From JABSSA01 sp039984715 (GTDB lineage Bacteria; Pseudomonadota; Alphaproteobacteria; Rhodobacterales; Rhodobacteraceae), in the NCBI GenBank assembly GCA_039984715.1, contig JBDWUA010000004.1:248001-312000 (forward strand): 64,000 nt of DNA. Direction: 5' to 3'. Positions within the stretch are counted from its first letter, which is position 1. Each line of letters starts with the position of its first letter. Below the pieces are notes generated by a model. The model ran no database searches and was not told the DNA's origin. It saw nothing but the letters and a program-made list of their open reading frames with translations. The position numbers were made by a program, and so were the translations under genes. Positions 60,662-64,000 of the stretch are shown here, piece after piece.

Positions 60662-61408
60662 ATGATGAAAACGGCTTTGGTAACAGGTGCTGCACGCGGG
60701 ATCGGTCTGGCGACGACCCAGCTTTTCTTGAAAGAAGGTTGGCAAGTCGCAATGGTCGATCGCGATGCTGCAGAACTTGAGGCCGCAGCCGATTCACTGT
60801 CGAATGTGCAAACTATTGTTGCGGATGTTTCTGATCCCGCAGCAGTGGACAGCATGATCGTAAAAGCAGCTGCGTTTGGCGGGATTGATGCACTGATCAA
60901 CAACGCGGGCGTGGCTGATTTTGGTCCAATTGAAGACACCAGTTTTGAACGCTGGCGCACAGTTATGGAAACGAACCTCGACGGTGTGTTTCTGACAACA
61001 CAAGCGGCCACACCCCATTTGAAAGCGTCCAAAGGCGCAATTGTTAACATAGCCTCGATTTCGGGATTGCGCGCGTCGACGCTGCGCGTTGCTTATGGCA
61101 CGTCCAAAGCGGCCGTGATCCAAATGACCAAACAGCAAGCGGCAGAACTGGGCGAATATGGCGTTCGGGCCAATTGCATCTGTCCGGGACCGGTGCGAAC
61201 CAAATTGGCGATGGCTGTGCATTCGCAAGACATCATTGAGGCCTATCACGACGCAATCCCATTGAACCGATATGGCAGCGAAGCAGAAATAGCTGGGCCA
61301 ATCGTTTTTTTGTGCTCAGACAGCGCCAGCTATATTACCGGTCAGGTTTTGGCCGTAGATGGTGGTTTTGACTCTACCGGCGTTGGCCTGCCTGCGTTGC
61401 GAAAGTAA
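60662..61408 (+). CDS. Short-chain dehydrogenase/reductase
   Basis: A 248-residue classical SDR. TGxxxGIG motif (ALVTGAARGIGLATT near residue 6), NNAG (INNAGVADFG near 80), catalytic Ser/Tyr/Lys in NIASISGLRAS and VAYGTSKAA near 133-152, and the C-terminal GQVLAVDGGFD. Substrate unknown. It begins 2 bases after leuB, so it is co-transcribed. Confidence 0.9.
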   Translation: MMKTALVTGAARGIGLATTQLFLKEGWQVAMVDRDAAELEAAADSLSNVQTIVADVSDPAAVDSMIVKAAAFGGIDALINNAGVADFGPIEDTSFERWRTVMETNLDGVFLTTQAATPHLKASKGAIVNIASISGLRASTLRVAYGTSKAAVIQMTKQQAAELGEYGVRANCICPGPVRTKLAMAVHSQDIIEAYHDAIPLNRYGSEAEIAGPIVFLCSDSASYITGQVLAVDGGFDSTGVGLPALRK

Positions 61409-61478
61409 TCGTTCCAAGAAATCCTTTTAAGATTTCGTGCGTCTGCTAGGCTTTCCCGATTATCGGGAGAATGAATTC

Positions 61479-62756
61479 GTGAGCCTGACTGACAGCTATG
61501 GCAATTCCATTACGACAACAGATCAAACAGCGCGTGACGCTTATGATCGCGGCGTTCATCTGTTCCTAGGGGCAAATTTCGGGGCGGTTGAAGCGTTCAA
61601 TGAGTGTGTCAAAGCTGATCCGGGCTTTGCATTGGGACATGCCGCCTTGGCGCGCGCTTCAATGATGGCTGGCGATATGCCAGCTGCGCAAGCGTCCATC
61701 GCAGAGGCGCAGCGTCATGAGGCGTCGTGTGACACGCGCGAATGTCAGCATATTGCGGCGCTCAGCTTGGTTTTGTCGGGCAAACCTGCGGCGGCACGGT
61801 CCGCCGTCGAAGACTTGGTGCAAACTCATCCGCGCGATGCGATTGTGGCACAGCTGTGTACCAACATATTTGGCTTGATTGGATTTTCGGGTGAAGTCGC
61901 CCGAGAGGCTGAATTGCTGGCGTTCACCTCTGCCTTGCTGCCACATTACGGCGAGGATTGGTGGATGACGTCAATGCATGCCCTTTCGCTGTGTGAAACG
62001 GGTCAAATTGATGCCTCAAGCCAGTTGATGGAAAAATCGCTGTCGTTAAATCCGCGCAACGCCCAAGCGTCTCATTTCAAGGCACATGCCCAATATGAAG
62101 CAGGCGAGACCAAAGAAGGCCGCGCCTTTTTGTCCGAATGGATGACCGGATATGATGATCGTTCAATTTTGCATGGTCACCTAAGCTGGCATCAAGCACT
62201 TTGGGCCCTTCATGACGGGGACGAAGCTGAAATGTGGAAGGCCATCGACACTGGTATCGGTCCGGGTGGGTCCAAAGGTTTACCGATAAATGTGCTGACC
62301 GATACGGCCGCCATTTTGTATCGCGCCGAACTGGCTGGCGTTTCAGTTTCCCCAGAACGCTGGCATACACTCAGCGACTACGCAGCGCGGTTCTTTCCTG
62401 AAACGGGGCAAAGCTTTGCGGATATGCACGCGGCTTTGTGTCATGCGATGGCCGGGCAGGGGGATCGCTTGGCGTATATCGCCGACACGGCCAAAGGATT
62501 TGCGGGTGACCTTGTTGCGCCTGTTGCCCGTGCTTGGGGTGAAATTGCACACCAGAATTGGCAATTTGCTTTGGATGAATTGGCTCCGGTCATGCACAGC
62601 GCTGTGCGTCTAGGGGGCAGTCGCGCCCAACGTGATCTGCTTGAGCTGACATATGTGAACATTTTGATGAAGTTGGGCCAGACGGACGAGGCCCGCCGTT
62701 CATTGGTCACGCGTCGCCCGATCCTATGCCAGAACCTTCCATTGGCGGCGACATAA
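61479..62756 (+). CDS. Tetratricopeptide (TTC38-like) protein
   Basis: A 425-residue soluble all-helical protein that looks like the TTC38 family: ARDAYDRGVHLFLGANFGAVEAFNECVKADPGFALGHAALAR near the start (landmarks RGVHLFLG and ADPGFALGHAALAR), HYGEDWWMTSMHALSL near residue 165 and HGHLSWHQALWALHDGDE near residue 230. The role is unknown. I use GTG 61479 with GGGAG about 9 bases upstream; a longer reading to 61437 lacks a ribosome site. Confidence 0.83.
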   Translation: MSLTDSYGNSITTTDQTARDAYDRGVHLFLGANFGAVEAFNECVKADPGFALGHAALARASMMAGDMPAAQASIAEAQRHEASCDTRECQHIAALSLVLSGKPAAARSAVEDLVQTHPRDAIVAQLCTNIFGLIGFSGEVAREAELLAFTSALLPHYGEDWWMTSMHALSLCETGQIDASSQLMEKSLSLNPRNAQASHFKAHAQYEAGETKEGRAFLSEWMTGYDDRSILHGHLSWHQALWALHDGDEAEMWKAIDTGIGPGGSKGLPINVLTDTAAILYRAELAGVSVSPERWHTLSDYAARFFPETGQSFADMHAALCHAMAGQGDRLAYIADTAKGFAGDLVAPVARAWGEIAHQNWQFALDELAPVMHSAVRLGGSRAQRDLLELTYVNILMKLGQTDEARRSLVTRRPILCQNLPLAAT

Positions 62757-63122
62757 GAAGGGCGGTTGGCGGGTAAAAGTCGCAACTCTTAACCGTGGCA
62801 CGATTTACGAGATTGTTCGCGAAATCGCGCCTCTGGACCCTGAGTTCTCCAGAGGTTTAGCGCGATATTTTAGGTTTGTCCCATCTACAGATGACATGCC
62901 TTTTTGACAAAGTCGGATGTTCAACTTACGTATTTTTGCATGCAAGGGGACGCGAAACATCGAGTCGATGAACCATTCAAACCGTGTCTTGAAACGCAGC
63001 GGTAAAACCACCCGAGACATGTCGTTGGTTTCGTTGCGAAAAGAAGCGGCGGTAATGAGCCTCTGGCTTTTGCGTATGCCGATGCGCGAAACCGTACTTC
63101 ACCAATTCGGAGCGCTGCCAAC
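62757..63122. other. 366-bp intergenic region
   Basis: No gene or RNA that I can support. Short ORFs on both strands overlap one another and have no family features or ribosome sites; I see no transposase remnant or terminal repeats. Confidence 0.5.
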
Positions 63123-64000
63123 GTGATCTTGATTGTGATCACTTTTGTCATTGGTGCAGCTGGCGTTGGCCTGTTTCACGCATTGCATTTGCCACTGCCT
63201 TGGTTGCTGGGGCCCATAACCAGTTGTTTGGCTGCGGCGTTGTCAGGCGTGCGGTTGCGCGGGATAAAGCCGTTAAACGACAGTATGCGCACTGTTCTGG
63301 GCGTGGCCGTTGGTGCAACATTGACACCCGCTGTTTTGGCAACGTTTCCAAGCATGTGGCCGACATTGGCTTTGGTTTCGGTGATGGTCATCTGCGTCGG
63401 TGCAGCTGGCATCCCTTATTTTCAGCGTGTCTGGGGATATGACTTTGTCACAGCGTATTATTCTGCCATGCCGGGCGGATTGCAGGACATGTTGGTGTTT
63501 GGCGAAGAGGCAGGTGGAAATGTTCGCACCCTGTCATTGATCCACGCGACGCGTGTTTTGGTCATCGTTGCAGCGCTGCCATTCATATTGCGGATGATAT
63601 GGGATGCTGATCTGACCAACTTACCGGGCGATCCTTTGGTGAATGTGCCAGTTTCGGAACTTGTGGTGATGGTCCTGTGCGCCGCGATAGGCTGGTGGAT
63701 GGCGACCCAAATCGGATTATTCGGCGCGTCTATTTTGGGCCCACTTTTGATCAGTATGGCCGCCACAATAACTGGACTGCTGCACTTTCGTCCCCCAGCC
63801 GAGGCGATATGGGCGGCGCAGTTCTTTATCGGAATAACGATTGGATGCAAATATTCGGGCATCACAATGGTCGAAGTGCGCAGAGACTTGGTGGCAGGCC
63901 TTGGATACTGCGTTCTGCTGATTGTTTTGACCCTCGTATTTGTCGAAGTGATTTATGGGTTTGGTCTGGCACCGGGAATGGAGACGCTTTTGGCCTTTGC
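63123..64000 (+). CDS. AbrB-family membrane protein (partial, runs off the window)
   Basis: The first 292 residues of a polytopic membrane protein of the AbrB/ammonia-monooxygenase-like duplication family (COG3180). Landmarks are LPWLLGPITSCLAAAL near residue 22, VTAYYSAMPGGLQDMLVFGEEAG near 112 (in part), LSLIHATRVLVIVAALPF near 140 and QFFIGITIGCKYSGI near 240. It has at least eight hydrophobic segments. Start GTG 63123 has GGAG about 10 bases upstream. No stop is reached before base 64000. The substrate is not known. Confidence 0.82.
   Translation, partial: MILIVITFVIGAAGVGLFHALHLPLPWLLGPITSCLAAALSGVRLRGIKPLNDSMRTVLGVAVGATLTPAVLATFPSMWPTLALVSVMVICVGAAGIPYFQRVWGYDFVTAYYSAMPGGLQDMLVFGEEAGGNVRTLSLIHATRVLVIVAALPFILRMIWDADLTNLPGDPLVNVPVSELVVMVLCAAIGWWMATQIGLFGASILGPLLISMAATITGLLHFRPPAEAIWAAQFFIGITIGCKYSGITMVEVRRDLVAGLGYCVLLIVLTLVFVEVIYGFGLAPGMETLLAF

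Noticed and set aside
62757..63122. Possible transposase remnant or small gene in the gap before the AbrB-family gene
   Set aside because: No DDE-like motif, no terminal inverted repeats or target duplication, and competing short ORFs on both strands.
1..64000. tRNA, rRNA, insertion sequence, prophage or integrase genes
   Set aside because: I looked in the intergenic gaps for tRNA T-arm patterns and in the proteins for transposase or integrase motifs and found none.

Overview
This 64 kb window reads as chromosomal DNA of a marine alphaproteobacterium of the Roseobacter/Rhodobacterales type. The reasons are the gene families (HemY and a mitofilin-like COG4223 protein next to hemD, DUF1761, DUF2853, DUF1810, a GlxA-type regulator, an RTX protein, a full-length CtrA-type TTAA-N7-TTAA site), many GTG starts, moderately high GC by eye, and operons joined by ATGA/GTGA overlaps. 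I see no tRNA, rRNA, CRISPR array, insertion sequence, integrase or phage gene. The species assignment is inference from gene content only.

Layout. 0-6 kb: murein endopeptidase MepA, a phytase-like esterase, a queuosine-precursor transporter, a short structured leader or sRNA with an extreme Shine-Dalgarno sequence and its own terminator, then ribosome-rescue factor ArfB, a DMT transporter, an HpaI-type aldolase and an MFS transporter. 6-9 kb: an RTX repeat protein, asd and a 70-residue unknown protein. 9.3-11.1 kb: a lone 598-residue protein with a nitrilase-type Glu-Lys-Cys triad and an unrecognised N-terminal half. 11-19 kb: metallo-beta-lactamase-fold hydrolase, DUF4139 protein, divergent katG/oxyR, a nucleoside-diphosphate-sugar epimerase-like protein, a methyltransferase, DUF1810. 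19-25 kb: a carnitine/acyl-CoA-type catabolic cluster with its GlxA-family regulator, a class II aldolase and a VOC protein. 25.5-28.8 kb: adenine deaminase and AMP nucleosidase in one operon (AMP to adenine to hypoxanthine). 29-36 kb: HU, hemY, COG4223 protein, hemD, and divergently tsaD, gpsA, EVE-domain protein, DUF1761 protein.

37.3-44.2 kb is the most unusual region: five genes on one strand encoding a subtilase without a signal peptide, a PAP2/vanadium-haloperoxidase-type protein with nine Ser-Ser-Leu repeats, a class III nucleotide cyclase fused to TolB-like and TPR regions, and two exported trypsin-like paralogues. I do not recognise this combination as a described system.

44.3-49.4 kb holds the glycolate oxidase genes glcD, glcE and glcF with an unrecognised 401-residue gene between glcE and glcF, and a 21-bp palindrome in front of glcD. 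49.4-53 kb: DUF599 protein, a small exported protein, rlmH, rsfS (start overlapped by a tiny upstream ORF) and a mechanosensitive channel. 53.3-60.7 kb: leuC, leuD and leuB, with a membrane protein, an exported EEP-family protein, an epimerase and a LysR regulator lying between leuD and leuB. 60.7-64 kb: an SDR, a TPR (TTC38-like) protein and the start of an AbrB-family membrane protein that runs off the end.

Most of the window is metabolic housekeeping. The three places I would look at first are the arfB leader, the orphan nitrilase-like gene, and the protease/cyclase/phosphatase cluster.
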